This document shows, in pieces, positions 7,919 to 17,111 of a stretch of DNA of 42,408 bases. Origin of the DNA: an uncultured Clostridia bacterium. GTDB lineage: Bacteria; Bacillota; Clostridia; Tissierellales; Peptoniphilaceae. Location of the stretch: contig CAMYBS010000010.1 of NCBI GenBank assembly GCA_947254025.1, positions 1 to 42,408 of the forward strand, given 5' to 3'. The number at the start of each line of letters is the position of its first letter. Position 1 is the stretch's first letter. The notes under the pieces are model-generated. The model searched no databases. It was not told the origin of the DNA and worked only from the letters and a program-made list of their open reading frames with translations. The translations under genes were made by a program, and so were the position numbers.

Positions 7919-9637
7919 ATGAGCGCATTCAAAAATAAAACATTTAAAATAGAATCGAAGCCCTACAAATTTATAAGACTTATTGCTGAGGGAGGAAATG
8001 CTTTTGTTTGGGAAGCCGAAAGTGAAAATAAAAAATACGCAATAAAGGTTTTAAAAGATGAAAAAGACGAAGGTAAAAAAGAACGATTTAAAAATGAGAT
8101 AAAATTTTGTAAAGAAAATAGACACAATAATCTAGTACGCATATATGCATCTGGTGAAATTAATAACAATCTTTGTTATGTTATGCCATTTTATGAATAT
8201 AACCTATCGTCTATTATTGAAAAAGATATTAGTGTTGAAAGCAGATTTGATTATATTCTTCAAATCTGTAATGCACTGAGGTTTCTCCATGATAACAATG
8301 TAATACACAGAGATTTAAAGCCTGAAAATATTTTAATTAAGTATAATAACTTAGTTTTGGCAGATTTGGGAATTGCTCACTTTGAAGATACAGCTATAAC
8401 TAAAAATAATGACTTATTAGCAAATAGAGGATATGCTGCTCCGGAGCAAAAAATAAAAGGTTTATCGAGGAATATTACAAGAGCTGTGGATATTTATTCT
8501 CTAGGATTAATAATAAATGAAATTTTTACAAGAAGTAAGCCAGAAGGATCTAATTATACGCTAATATCAGATATATATCCATGGTTGATAGACATTGATA
8601 AAGTAATAGAAAAGTGCTTGGAACAAAATCCAATTGACCGACCAAGTATTAAGGAAGTTTTGCTTGAGTTAAAGCTTAAGTTTAATGAACTTAAAGAAGA
8701 GTTGGATCTAATAAATGTGAATTTAATGTATGATTTGGAGGCATCATATTCACATATAGACTATGATGAAAAAATAATAAATAAAATTGCAAATCAAGCT
8801 TCAAATGACATTTTGACAGCAAAATATTTTTTTGCGAATAAAACTGCTCAGGAACTCGAGAAATATAATTTTAATTATAATTGTAATGTACATTATAGAC
8901 TAGATGAGTGCTTAAAAAGTGATTACATGAAATATTTAGTAAAAGAGAGATGTAGAAGTGCTTTTTTATATGAAAGTGTAGTTTATAAGCGCGGTAAAAA
9001 GTATATACCATTAAATTTAAATGATAATAGTAAAGATAAAAAACTATATCAAAATTTTTTATCTTTTTTAAAAAAGAATTTTATTGTTGATGGTGAAACA
9101 CTAAAACTTTTTTCTTCCTGCTGTGATTATCATTGTGAAGAGATAATTCGAGACTTAGAAAGAATTCAAAAAGAAGTTGATGTACTAGATGATGCTCCGA
9201 TACTCTATATTGTAATGCAGATTATTAAAATAAAGGATAAACTTTATGATATATCTTTAGAAGATTACATATTAGTTAATTGGGAGAAAAGCACACTGGA
9301 TTATGATTACAGCGATGTTTACATGGGCTTATTCGATAAAGACTTTTATCAAGAAGAAATAGAAGAGATTTTGACAAAATTTGTTGAAAAATATAATGCG
9401 GTTATTAATAAAAAAGATAATGATTTTGTGATTAGATTTGAAAAGCATGAGAATTATAAAGATTTTAAAAATTATGCATTAGAGTTATCAGAGCCATATT
9501 ATATTTTTAATGGCGATGTGCTTGACATGATAAGAATAGAAAAAGAGTATGAGGGAATTGTTGAATTAAAACCATGGGATTCATTTGATATAAAGAATGT
9601 ATTAGCAAAAATTATGGGATTTAGAAGCGATTATTGA
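7919..9637 (+). CDS. Ser/Thr protein kinase with unknown C-terminal region
   Basis: A 572-aa protein whose first 260 residues form a eukaryotic-type (Hanks) kinase domain: ATP-binding Lys43 in YAIKVLK, Glu60 in the C-helix, catalytic loop HRDLKPEN at 130-137, Mg-binding DLG at 149-151 (in place of DFG), APE at 174-176 and DIYSLG at 191-196. The first glycine of the Gly-rich loop is Ala (AEGGNAFV), but all catalytic residues are there. Residues 270-572 match nothing I recognise; no membrane helix or PASTA repeats are seen, so it is cytosolic and not a PknB-type wall sensor. It stands immediately upstream of a Sau3AI-like restriction system and shares its AT-rich composition, so a defence role is plausible but inferred. 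Confidence 0.88.
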   Translation: MSAFKNKTFKIESKPYKFIRLIAEGGNAFVWEAESENKKYAIKVLKDEKDEGKKERFKNEIKFCKENRHNNLVRIYASGEINNNLCYVMPFYEYNLSSIIEKDISVESRFDYILQICNALRFLHDNNVIHRDLKPENILIKYNNLVLADLGIAHFEDTAITKNNDLLANRGYAAPEQKIKGLSRNITRAVDIYSLGLIINEIFTRSKPEGSNYTLISDIYPWLIDIDKVIEKCLEQNPIDRPSIKEVLLELKLKFNELKEELDLINVNLMYDLEASYSHIDYDEKIINKIANQASNDILTAKYFFANKTAQELEKYNFNYNCNVHYRLDECLKSDYMKYLVKERCRSAFLYESVVYKRGKKYIPLNLNDNSKDKKLYQNFLSFLKKNFIVDGETLKLFSSCCDYHCEEIIRDLERIQKEVDVLDDAPILYIVMQIIKIKDKLYDISLEDYILVNWEKSTLDYDYSDVYMGLFDKDFYQEEIEEILTKFVEKYNAVINKKDNDFVIRFEKHENYKDFKNYALELSEPYYIFNGDVLDMIRIEKEYEGIVELKPWDSFDIKNVLAKIMGFRSDY

Positions 9638-9724
9638 TTACAGATATGATACTATACATATATCGAATATATTATTAGAAAATGTACTCAAATAATTAAA
9701 CTAGTAAATTTAGGTGGTGAGCGA

Positions 9725-11173
9725 ATGGAAAACTATTATGAATATGATAAAACTGATTCAAATTCAATTGAAAATTATACCAAACAATTAATAGGAAAAA
9801 CTTTTAGAGATATAATTAGTGCTAAAGCTGCCAGCGAAGAATCTGAAGAATATAACTATCTCGGTAAAATCAATGAAAAAAATAAGGGCAATTTAGGACA
9901 AATTGTTGAGGAAAGTTTTTTTGGATATAAAATTAATAGTGATCCACGAGCAGATTTTTACGAAGCTGGAGTAGAACTTAAGGTAACACCATATAAGATA
10001 AATAAGAATGGAAGCATTTCTGCAAAGGAAAGATTAATTCTTACTATGATTGACTATTTTTCAGTTATAAATGAAACGTTTGAAAATAGTCACTTGTGGA
10101 AAAAAGCAAATCTTATTTTGCTGATTTATTATTTATATGAAGCAAATAAGAACTCTAATTTAGACTATAGAATTGATTATGTAAAATTATTTACACCACC
10201 AGAAAATGATATAAAAATTATAAAACATGATTTTGAGTTAATTGTTGACAAGATACTAAAGGGCAAGGCTCATGAATTATCCGAGTCTGATACCTTGTAT
10301 CTTGGAGCAGCACCTAAAGCATCGAGTTCAAAGGACAGAAGAAAACAGCCGAAGAGCGATATACTCGCTAAGCCAAGAGCATTTGCTTTTAAGAATTCAT
10401 ACATGACTTATGTATTAAACAATTATATTATTACTGGCAAAAAAGAAGAGCAAATATTAAAGACTGCAACTGATACACCATTTGAAGACTATGTAAATAA
10501 TAAAATTGCAAAATATATAGGAAAAAGTATTGACGAATTATGTGAAGTTTTTGATTTAGATAAGAAGAATAAGCCAAAACATTTAGAAGCAATGTTGGCA
10601 TATAGAATCTTAGGCATTAAAGGAAATAAGGCCGAAGAGTTTGAAAAAGCAAACATAAAAGTTAAAGCTGTACGAATTACAAACAACAATAAGATTAAAG
10701 AAAGTATGTCTTTCCCAAATTTTGAATTTAAGGAATTGGCACAAGAAGATTGGGAGGATTCAAGATTTGCAAATGAATTGAGAGAGACAAGATTTTTATT
10801 CATTATATACAAGGAAGACGATGAAGGTAAGCTGCGCTTAAAGGGTTCTCAATTTTGGAATATTCCTTATAAGGACTTAGAAGAAGATGTTAAATCTGTA
10901 TGGCAAAGAACTAAAGACGTTATAAATGAAGGCATAAAATTCGAGATAGTAGATAATAGAGTATTAAATAATCTTCCAAAGGCAAAAGATAATGCAGTTT
11001 GTCATGTAAGACCACATGCATCGAAAGCTGCATATAAATTAAAGTATTTTGCATCAGGAAACATAGAATTATATGCGAGTGAATTACCTGATGGTCAATG
11101 GATGACGAAGCAGTGTTTTTGGTTAAATAATACTTATATATTGTCTCAAATAAAAAAATCTTTTTTGAATTGA
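9725..11173 (+). CDS. Sau3AI/MutH-like type II restriction endonuclease
   Basis: A 482-aa protein close in length (Sau3AI is about 490 aa) and layout to Sau3AI, which cuts at GATC. The N-terminal MutH-like nuclease site is complete: Glu63, then Asp77, Glu84 and Lys86 (DFYEAGVELKVTPYK), matching the E-D-E-x-K spacing of MutH (E56, D70, E77, K79). The region after about residue 250 corresponds to the second, catalytically silent MutH-like half that acts as an effector-binding domain in Sau3AI. The partner cytosine methylase begins about 55 nt downstream. GATC specificity is inferred from family only. The start follows AGGTGGTGAGCG. Confidence 0.85.
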   Translation: MENYYEYDKTDSNSIENYTKQLIGKTFRDIISAKAASEESEEYNYLGKINEKNKGNLGQIVEESFFGYKINSDPRADFYEAGVELKVTPYKINKNGSISAKERLILTMIDYFSVINETFENSHLWKKANLILLIYYLYEANKNSNLDYRIDYVKLFTPPENDIKIIKHDFELIVDKILKGKAHELSESDTLYLGAAPKASSSKDRRKQPKSDILAKPRAFAFKNSYMTYVLNNYIITGKKEEQILKTATDTPFEDYVNNKIAKYIGKSIDELCEVFDLDKKNKPKHLEAMLAYRILGIKGNKAEEFEKANIKVKAVRITNNNKIKESMSFPNFEFKELAQEDWEDSRFANELRETRFLFIIYKEDDEGKLRLKGSQFWNIPYKDLEEDVKSVWQRTKDVINEGIKFEIVDNRVLNNLPKAKDNAVCHVRPHASKAAYKLKYFASGNIELYASELPDGQWMTKQCFWLNNTYILSQIKKSFLN

Positions 11174-11230
11174 TGATTATTGAATCTGAATTTAAAATGT
11201 TATATAATAAAAATAAAAATGGGAGTTATG

Positions 11231-12607
11231 ATGTTTATGGAAAAAACAGTATGTGAATTGTTTGCTGGCGTTGGTGGGTTTAGATGTGGACTAAATCATA
11301 TTAATTCATCATCTGCAGAACAAAAAGAAAAATGGACAACTGTTTGGTTTAATCAATGGGAGCCAGCAGAAAAAACAACTCAATATGCACATGATTGTTA
11401 TGTATATAACTTCGGTAAAAGTTTAGATATAGATGGCAATGAGACAACAAATTTAAATATAGAAGATGTTGATAAAAGTAAAATACCAGATTTTAATTTA
11501 CTTGTTGGCGGATTTCCTTGTCAAGATTACTCAGTGGCATCGACTTTACATACATCTAAAGGTTTAGAGGGCAAGAAAGGTGTTTTGTGGTGGTCGATAA
11601 GGGATACGATTGAGGAGAAAAAACCGCCATTTGTGTTATTAGAAAATGTTGATAGGCTAATAAAATCACCCGCAAAACAAAGAGGAAGAGACTTTGGAGT
11701 AATGCTAACTTGCTTAAGAGATCAGGGCTACAATGTTGAGTGGAGAGTTATTAATGCCGCAGAATATGGATACCAACAAAGAAGGAGACGTGTCTTTATA
11801 TTTGCTTATAGAACTGATACAGCTTATTCAAGTAAAGTCATCAATGGCGAGGTAAATTTATCACTAGCAAAAAATATAATAAATGAAAACGGTTTTTTTG
11901 CTAAAACTTTTAAGATTAAAGATATAAGAGAAGATAATATTAAAAGCATTGAAATTCCGGAAGAGATAGGCACTGTATCTAGCGAGTTTAAGTTTGAGTT
12001 TATGAATTCAGGTATCATGATTAATGGAGTTATTTATACCGTAAAAACTGAAGCCTCTTATGATGGAAAGTATAAGACATTGGGAGATATCTTAGAAACA
12101 GACGAAGTAGATAAAAGCTATTTTATACCGAATGAAAGACTTTATTATACAGATCCGAGTGTAACACGTAGCGATGAATCTCAAAATCAATTATCGAAAG
12201 AAGAGAGAAAAACGTGGCAGTATTTAAAAGGTGGTAAAAAATTAAAAAGAAGAGCTAATAGTGGACATGACTATATTTTTTCTGAAGGTGCTATTTCACT
12301 TGTTGATGAGTGGGACAAGCCAGCAAGAACTATGTTAACATCCGAAGGTAGTTTTAGTAGAACGACACACGTAGTGAAAGATAAAGTGACTGGAAGATTA
12401 AGATTATTGACAGCGACAGAGACTGAGAGAATTCAAGGTTTTCCAACAAATCATACAAAATACTGCTTAACAGATGGAGAACTTGTGCTTATGCCAGAAA
12501 ATAAACGTAGATTTATGATGGGCAACGCTCTAGTGGTTAATTTGATAGAAGACATGGAAAAAACTCTATCTGAAATATTTGAGAATGAAGACAACAATGT
12601 AGGATAA
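11231..12607 (+). CDS. DNA (cytosine-5) methyltransferase, Sau3AI-type partner
   Basis: A 458-aa C5-cytosine methyltransferase that would protect host DNA from the enzyme encoded just upstream. Conserved motifs are in order: I ELFAGVGGF (9-17), IV GGFPCQDYSVA with nucleophile Cys97, VI LLENVDRL (136-143), VIII QQRRRRVFIFA (182-192), IX around TETERIQGFP and X FMMGNALVVNLIE near the C-terminus. Three close ATG codons (11228, 11231, 11237) follow GGGAG at 11221-11225; 11231 has the best spacing. In the Sau3AI system the methylase modifies cytosine in GATC; that specificity is inferred here. It is probably co-transcribed with the endonuclease. Confidence 0.9.
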   Translation: MFMEKTVCELFAGVGGFRCGLNHINSSSAEQKEKWTTVWFNQWEPAEKTTQYAHDCYVYNFGKSLDIDGNETTNLNIEDVDKSKIPDFNLLVGGFPCQDYSVASTLHTSKGLEGKKGVLWWSIRDTIEEKKPPFVLLENVDRLIKSPAKQRGRDFGVMLTCLRDQGYNVEWRVINAAEYGYQQRRRRVFIFAYRTDTAYSSKVINGEVNLSLAKNIINENGFFAKTFKIKDIREDNIKSIEIPEEIGTVSSEFKFEFMNSGIMINGVIYTVKTEASYDGKYKTLGDILETDEVDKSYFIPNERLYYTDPSVTRSDESQNQLSKEERKTWQYLKGGKKLKRRANSGHDYIFSEGAISLVDEWDKPARTMLTSEGSFSRTTHVVKDKVTGRLRLLTATETERIQGFPTNHTKYCLTDGELVLMPENKRRFMMGNALVVNLIEDMEKTLSEIFENEDNNVG

Positions 12608-12648
12608 ATCCCGATTAATAAAGCACTTATATAATCAAAGGAGAAAGC

Positions 12649-12903
12649 ATGGAAATTTTAAGAATTATACTTCCTCTACTCATTGTCTGCGTAGTAGTGG
12701 TCTACTTTATCTACTCTGTTAAGAAGAGGCAAGGCACAGATAAGGACAATGGAGAAGAAACTTACATGTCTGAGGGCATGGCCATAGGCATGTGCTTAGG
12801 TACTGCTATATCCACGGCGCTAGATACTGACAATGTCGCAATCGGCATGTCTGTCGGCATGATGCTTGGTATGTGTATTGGCATGAGCATGAAGAAGAAA
12901 TAG
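12649..12903 (+). CDS. Small membrane protein with glycine-rich C-terminus
   Basis: An 84-aa protein with one clear N-terminal membrane helix (IILPLLIVCVVVVYFIYSV) followed by a basic/acidic linker and a second stretch in which short Gly-Met units repeat (AIGMCLG, AIGMSVGMMLG, CIGMSMKKK), like a glycine-zipper transmembrane hairpin. RBS AAAGGAGAAA precedes the ATG and a strong terminator follows, so it is a real gene. No function can be given. Confidence 0.65.
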   Translation: MEILRIILPLLIVCVVVVYFIYSVKKRQGTDKDNGEETYMSEGMAIGMCLGTAISTALDTDNVAIGMSVGMMLGMCIGMSMKKK

Positions 12904-12912
12904 TTTACGATT

Positions 12913-12940
12913 GAGATAGTTTAGATACTATCTCTTTTTG
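12913..12940 (+). terminator. Intrinsic terminator
   Basis: Perfect 8-bp stem GAGATAGT/ACTATCTC (12913-12920 with 12927-12934), 6-nt loop, then TTTTTGTTTT. It ends the unit containing the methylase and the small membrane protein. Confidence 0.88.
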
Positions 12941-13038
12941 TTTTATAAATCATACAAATATGATATAATAGATATATTAAAGACATATTAATTATGAAAC
13001 AATATAAAAGTTATGAAATAGGTAGGACGGTGTATATA

Positions 13039-13755
13039 GTGGCAGAGAAAAACAATGCAAACATAGGTTTTGAAAAACAAATTTGGGACGCGGCATGTGT
13101 GCTTTGGGGACACATACCCGCAGCTGAATACAGAAAAGTTATCGTTGGACTAATCTTTCTTCGTTATATATCTAGCGCCTTTGAAAGACGTTACGAAGAA
13201 CTTGTAAAAGAGGACGACGGCTTTGAAGACGACAGAGACGCTTATGCAGAGAAGAACATCTTCTTCGTACAAAAAGAAGCGCGCTGGTCAAAGATAGCCT
13301 CGAGCGCACATACACCAGAGATAGGTACTATCATAGACGATGCGATGAGGGCCATAGAAAAAGAAAACACTAGCTTAAAAAATGTTTTACCGAAAAACTA
13401 TGCAAGCCCCGACCTCGATAAGAGAGTCCTAGGAGAAGTCGTTGACCTATTCACGAACGAAGTGACTATGGACAAAACAGAGGCAAGTAAAGACCTACTT
13501 GGCAGAACTTACGAGTACTGCATCGCACAGTTTGCAGCCTATGAAGGCACTAAAGGCGGCGAGTTTTACACACCAGCCAGCATAGTTAAAACCATAGTTG
13601 CAATACTAAAGCCGTTCAACAATTGCCGCGTGTATGACCCTTGTTGCGGGTTTCGTGTCATAATAGTGATAGAGGCAAATAGTTATATAAATATAAGGAG
13701 TTCAAGACTTCTACTAGAGTTTAAAACTCAAAAAGTAAATAGAATTATTGAGTAA
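13039..13755 (+). pseudogene. hsdM: Type I restriction methylase HsdM, 5' fragment
   Basis: N-terminal part of a type I DNA adenine methyltransferase subunit. It has the typical HsdM N-terminal domain (NIGFEKQIWDAACVLWGHIPAAEYRKVI, then IFLRYISSAFERRYEEL), the family motif YEYCIAQFAAYEGTKGGEFYTPASIV, and begins SAM-binding motif I as VYDPCCG. Homology stops abruptly at about 13650; the following codons (FRVIIVIEANSY) are unrelated and read to a chance stop at 13755. The rest of hsdM, and hsdS and hsdR, are absent from the window. GTG 13039 with upstream AGGACGG is chosen because family members start at this point; the ATG at 12994 lacks an RBS. The break coincides with the upstream edge of the AT-rich GHKL-methylase module, so that module replaced or interrupted this locus. 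It cannot be an active methylase. Confidence 0.9.
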
Positions 13756-13771
13756 GAGAAAGGTGTTAATC

Positions 13772-15643
13772 ATGAATAATAAAGAATTTAAGATGAGGTT
13801 TGATAAAAATACAATAGACCATTTAGGAATTAAATTATATAGTTCATTTCCTCCTGTAATTGTAGAAATGGTATCTAATTCATATGATGCAGATGCAGTA
13901 AATGTCAAGATTTTTATTAATTATGAAAGTAAGGAAGTTTTGATTAAAGATGATGGGAATGGAATGAGCCACGATGAACTCAATAATAGTTATTTAATAA
14001 TTGGAAGAAATAGAAGAATAACAGAAGGAACGGATTTATCACCCGTAAAAAAAAGGAAAGTAACGGGAAAGAAAGGGTTAGGAAAGTTAGCTGTTTTTGG
14101 AATTGCAAACACTATAGAAGTAATATCTGTTAAAGATGGTATAAAAAATGGATTTAGAATAAATTATAGCGATTTGAAACATGGGTCAGCAGGTGAATAC
14201 GCGCCAGATACGTTATTTATAAATGAAACTGTTGATGAACCAAATGGCACTATGATTTATATTAAAGAAAATAAACAAAAGAACATAATGCCTCTAGAAG
14301 AACTGGCAATCAGCATTTCAAGGCGATTTTCTTTTTTTGAAGATGATTTTAATGTTGAACTAATAAACTATAATACAAATGAATCAAAAAAATTAAGTAA
14401 AGGATTATATTTCGATAGTATTGATAAAGAATTTATATGGAATTTTCCTGAGGATTTTGAAACTGAAATTATGGAGAGTAATGAGTTTAAGATGCTAAGT
14501 GAAAAAGGTGTTAATGGAAAAATCTTTACTAAGAGCACTCCATTACAAAAGAGAGATTCCGGTTTTTTGATTTATGTAAGGAACAAATTAGCATCAGAAA
14601 ATATTTTTTTTAATGATAGAGCAAATGATACGTTTAACTCTTACGTTACTGGATATTTTAATATTGATTATATTGATAATGCATTAGATGAGGATTTTAT
14701 TTCCACTGCACGACAGTCAATTTTATGGGAAGATAATGAGGAACTTAATAATTTAAAAATTAATTTGAACAAGGTTGTAATGAAGGTGTCTAATGACTGG
14801 AGAGCTAAAAGAAAAGCAAAAAAAGAAGAATTACTTATATTAGACGAAAAATTTTTTGAGGGTTTATCCCCAATAGAACGTTCATCTATTCTTAAAGTCA
14901 AGGACACATTGTTGACAAATTCTTCTGAAGCAGATGATGTAATCTATATACAAAGAGTTCTTGATAGTATGAAAACACTATACAAATTCGAAAGTTTTCA
15001 ATCATATATTCAAGAACTAGATGATGAGGAGCTAACATTAGAAAAAGTAGAAAAAATAACTAATGATTGGGAGTATATTGAATCAAAAGAACTTGCAAGG
15101 GTTGCTACAGGTAGAATTAAAGCTATTGAGCAATTTGAAAAATTCGTAAATGATAATGAAAGTGAGACTAAAGTAATTCAGCCTTTTTTAGAAAAATTTC
15201 CGTGGATATTAGATCCTAGAATTACAACCTTTGAAAGAGAAAAACATTTTAGCTCAATTCTCCGAGAAAACTTTCCTGATCAGGAACTTAATGAAAGCAA
15301 TAGACGAATTGATTTCCTATGTAACTTAGTAAATTCCGAATTAATTATTGTTGAATTAAAAAGACCATCAATAAAAATATCTTTAAAAGAGATACAGCAA
15401 GCAAGAAGTTATGAAAGATTCATATTAAAAAAACATAAACAGGCAATTGAAATGGGAGTAAAAACCTATTTAATATCGGATAGATTTGATATGGATGATG
15501 AAACAAAAGATTTTTATGAATCTTTGGAGAAAGATGGGAAATTATATATTCGCTCATATTCAGACATGCTAAATCAGGCTAAACAATATAATAAAGAATT
15601 TATAGATAAGTTTATTGAAGTTAAAGAAGCATATGAAAAATAG
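13772..15643 (+). CDS. GHKL ATPase (MutL/MORC-like) fused to a PD-(D/E)XK nuclease domain
   Basis: A 623-aa protein with two parts. Residues 20-220 are a GHKL ATPase: N-box EMVSNSYDADA (Glu32, Asn36), G1 box KDDGNGM (59-65) and G2 box GKKGLGKLAVFGIA (99-112), arranged as in MutL, MORC and HSP90. A middle, partly coiled segment follows. The C-terminus (about 490-600) carries QPFLEKFPWIL and then a nuclease-like core Asp514 (RRIDFLC), Glu528 and Lys530 (VELKRP), resembling the DUF4263/Shedu group. GHKL ATPases of MutL/MORC type are known next to cytosine methylases in restriction operons, so this is the likely restriction component paired with the methylase 19 nt downstream. ATG 13772 follows AAAGGTG at good spacing. 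Confidence 0.82.
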   Translation: MNNKEFKMRFDKNTIDHLGIKLYSSFPPVIVEMVSNSYDADAVNVKIFINYESKEVLIKDDGNGMSHDELNNSYLIIGRNRRITEGTDLSPVKKRKVTGKKGLGKLAVFGIANTIEVISVKDGIKNGFRINYSDLKHGSAGEYAPDTLFINETVDEPNGTMIYIKENKQKNIMPLEELAISISRRFSFFEDDFNVELINYNTNESKKLSKGLYFDSIDKEFIWNFPEDFETEIMESNEFKMLSEKGVNGKIFTKSTPLQKRDSGFLIYVRNKLASENIFFNDRANDTFNSYVTGYFNIDYIDNALDEDFISTARQSILWEDNEELNNLKINLNKVVMKVSNDWRAKRKAKKEELLILDEKFFEGLSPIERSSILKVKDTLLTNSSEADDVIYIQRVLDSMKTLYKFESFQSYIQELDDEELTLEKVEKITNDWEYIESKELARVATGRIKAIEQFEKFVNDNESETKVIQPFLEKFPWILDPRITTFEREKHFSSILRENFPDQELNESNRRIDFLCNLVNSELIIVELKRPSIKISLKEIQQARSYERFILKKHKQAIEMGVKTYLISDRFDMDDETKDFYESLEKDGKLYIRSYSDMLNQAKQYNKEFIDKFIEVKEAYEK

Positions 15644-15662
15644 TAGAAAAGAGGGATGACCT

Positions 15663-16907
15663 ATGTTAAAAATAATTGATTTATTTTCGGGCGGAGGGGG
15701 TCTGAGTGAAGGTTTTAGAAATAATAAATTTAAATTTATTTGCCATATTGAAAAAGAAGCATCTGCATGTTCCACTCTTAAGTTAAGAAATATCTATTAT
15801 TATTTAAAGGAACTTGATAATTTAGAGTTATATAACAAATATATAAAGAAAGAAATAAATTTTCAGGATCTCATTGAAGTCATCCCTAGCTATATTTTAG
15901 AAGATGTGTTGAACTTGGAGATTAATGAAGAAACTGTTTTAGATATTTTCGATTTTATAGATAAAAGACTCAATGGAGAACTTTTGGATGGCATCATTGG
16001 AGGACCTCCATGTCAAGCTTATTCTACAATTGGCAGGTTTAATAATAAGCATAAAAAAGAAACGGATGAAAGAATTTATTTATATGAATATTATGTTCAA
16101 TTTTTAGAGAAGTATAAACCAAAGTTCTTTGTGTTTGAAAATGTCAAAGGATTACTTTCGTTTAAAGATTATAAAGATAATCCTTTGCTACCATTGATTA
16201 TAGATGCATTTGATTCTGCTGGCTATGAAGTTAGATATGATATTATAAATGCTGAAGATTATGGAGTCTGTCAAAGAAGAGAAAGGCTGTTTTTAGTAGG
16301 TTTTAGAAAAGATATTAAAGTAAAGAAAAATTTCTTTGAGATATTAAAAACTTATCAGTCTAAGGCACCAACAATAAAAGAATTATTTTCTGATTTGCCG
16401 AGTTTAAAAGCGGGTGAGTTTAAGAGTGAATATTCGAAATCTATTGATGAATCTGAAATCTCTCAAGAATATCGAGATGTTTTGACGGATGTATTAACAC
16501 AGCATATTAGTAGGTCAAACAATGAGAATGATTTAAAGATTTACAGATTAGTTTCGGATGCGAAGAAAGAAGGTTTAAATCTAAAATATAACGAACTACC
16601 AGAAGAGTTAATCACACATACAAATACTAAATCTTTTTTAGACAGATATAAGGCTATTGACGGTAATTCAGTCTCACATACAGTTGTAGCTCATATTTCA
16701 AAAGATGGGCATTACTATATACATCCAGATAGCTCTCAAAACAGATCGATAAGTGTAAGAGAGGCAGCGAGAATACAAGGGTTTCCAGATAATTATTATT
16801 TTGAATCTTCTAGGACATCTGCTTTTATTCAAATTGGAAATGCTGTGCCACCAAAGATATCAAAAAATTTAGCAAATACAATTTTAAAGATTTTAGAAAT
16901 TGATTAG
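15663..16907 (+). CDS. DNA (cytosine-5) methyltransferase of the GHKL module
   Basis: A 414-aa C5-cytosine methyltransferase distinct from the one at 11231. Motifs: I IDLFSGGGGLSEGF (5-18), IV GGPPCQAYSTIG with Cys117, VI FVFENVKGLLSF (156-167), VIII GVCQRRERLFLVGF, IX SVREAARIQGFP and X IQIGNAVPPKISKNLA. About 90 residues rich in Leu, Asp and Asn lie between motifs I and IV, more than in minimal enzymes. It follows the GHKL-nuclease gene by 19 nt with RBS GAGGGATGA, so the two form one operon. It should protect the host from its partner; the recognition site lies in the variable region between VIII and IX and cannot be read by eye. Confidence 0.9.
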   Translation: MLKIIDLFSGGGGLSEGFRNNKFKFICHIEKEASACSTLKLRNIYYYLKELDNLELYNKYIKKEINFQDLIEVIPSYILEDVLNLEINEETVLDIFDFIDKRLNGELLDGIIGGPPCQAYSTIGRFNNKHKKETDERIYLYEYYVQFLEKYKPKFFVFENVKGLLSFKDYKDNPLLPLIIDAFDSAGYEVRYDIINAEDYGVCQRRERLFLVGFRKDIKVKKNFFEILKTYQSKAPTIKELFSDLPSLKAGEFKSEYSKSIDESEISQEYRDVLTDVLTQHISRSNNENDLKIYRLVSDAKKEGLNLKYNELPEELITHTNTKSFLDRYKAIDGNSVSHTVVAHISKDGHYYIHPDSSQNRSISVREAARIQGFPDNYYFESSRTSAFIQIGNAVPPKISKNLANTILKILEID

Positions 16908-16910
16908 AGT

Positions 16911-17015
16911 TTACCTCTCCACCTCCTTTCCATAGTAATTTTCATAGTTTTTCCTATACTGAACAAGGTCAGAAAATTGTTCTTTATTTAAAGAATACTC
17001 TTGCAACCTGTTATG
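16911..17015 (-). other. Possible minus-strand coding remnant
   Basis: Just after the second methylase, the minus strand reads without stops as LQEYSLNKEQFSDLVQYRK, continuing NYENYYGKEVER and a stop. The composition is protein-like and may be the 3' end of a lost gene. The frame continues upstream only through the terminator hairpin at 17016-17050 and has no start. I do not recognise it. Confidence 0.25.
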
Positions 17016-17055
17016 TACCCTCTTTACTGGACAAACCAGTAAGGAGGGTATTTTT
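17016..17055 (+). terminator. Strong intrinsic terminator
   Basis: A 15-bp stem (17016-17030 with 17036-17050; one G-T pair) around the loop ACAAA, followed by TTTTT. It ends transcription from the GHKL-methylase operon before the promoter of the next small gene. Confidence 0.9.
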
Positions 17056-17077
17056 ATGCAAATGGCAATCTTTGTGG

Positions 17078-17083
17078 TATAAT
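17078..17083 (+). promoter_or_regulatory. Extended -10 promoter of the 77-aa gene
   Basis: TATAAT preceded by TGG (extended -10), 28 nt before the start codon at 17112. Upstream sequence ATGCAAATGG recurs before the promoter at 17555; neither has a good -35 box. Confidence 0.6.
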
Positions 17084-17111
17084 ATAATTAATATATAAAT
17101 GGAGGGATATT

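Noticed and set aside
12994..13038. ATG 12994 as the hsdM start
   Set aside because: No ribosome-binding site; the family N-terminus aligns from GTG 13039, which has AGGACGG upstream.
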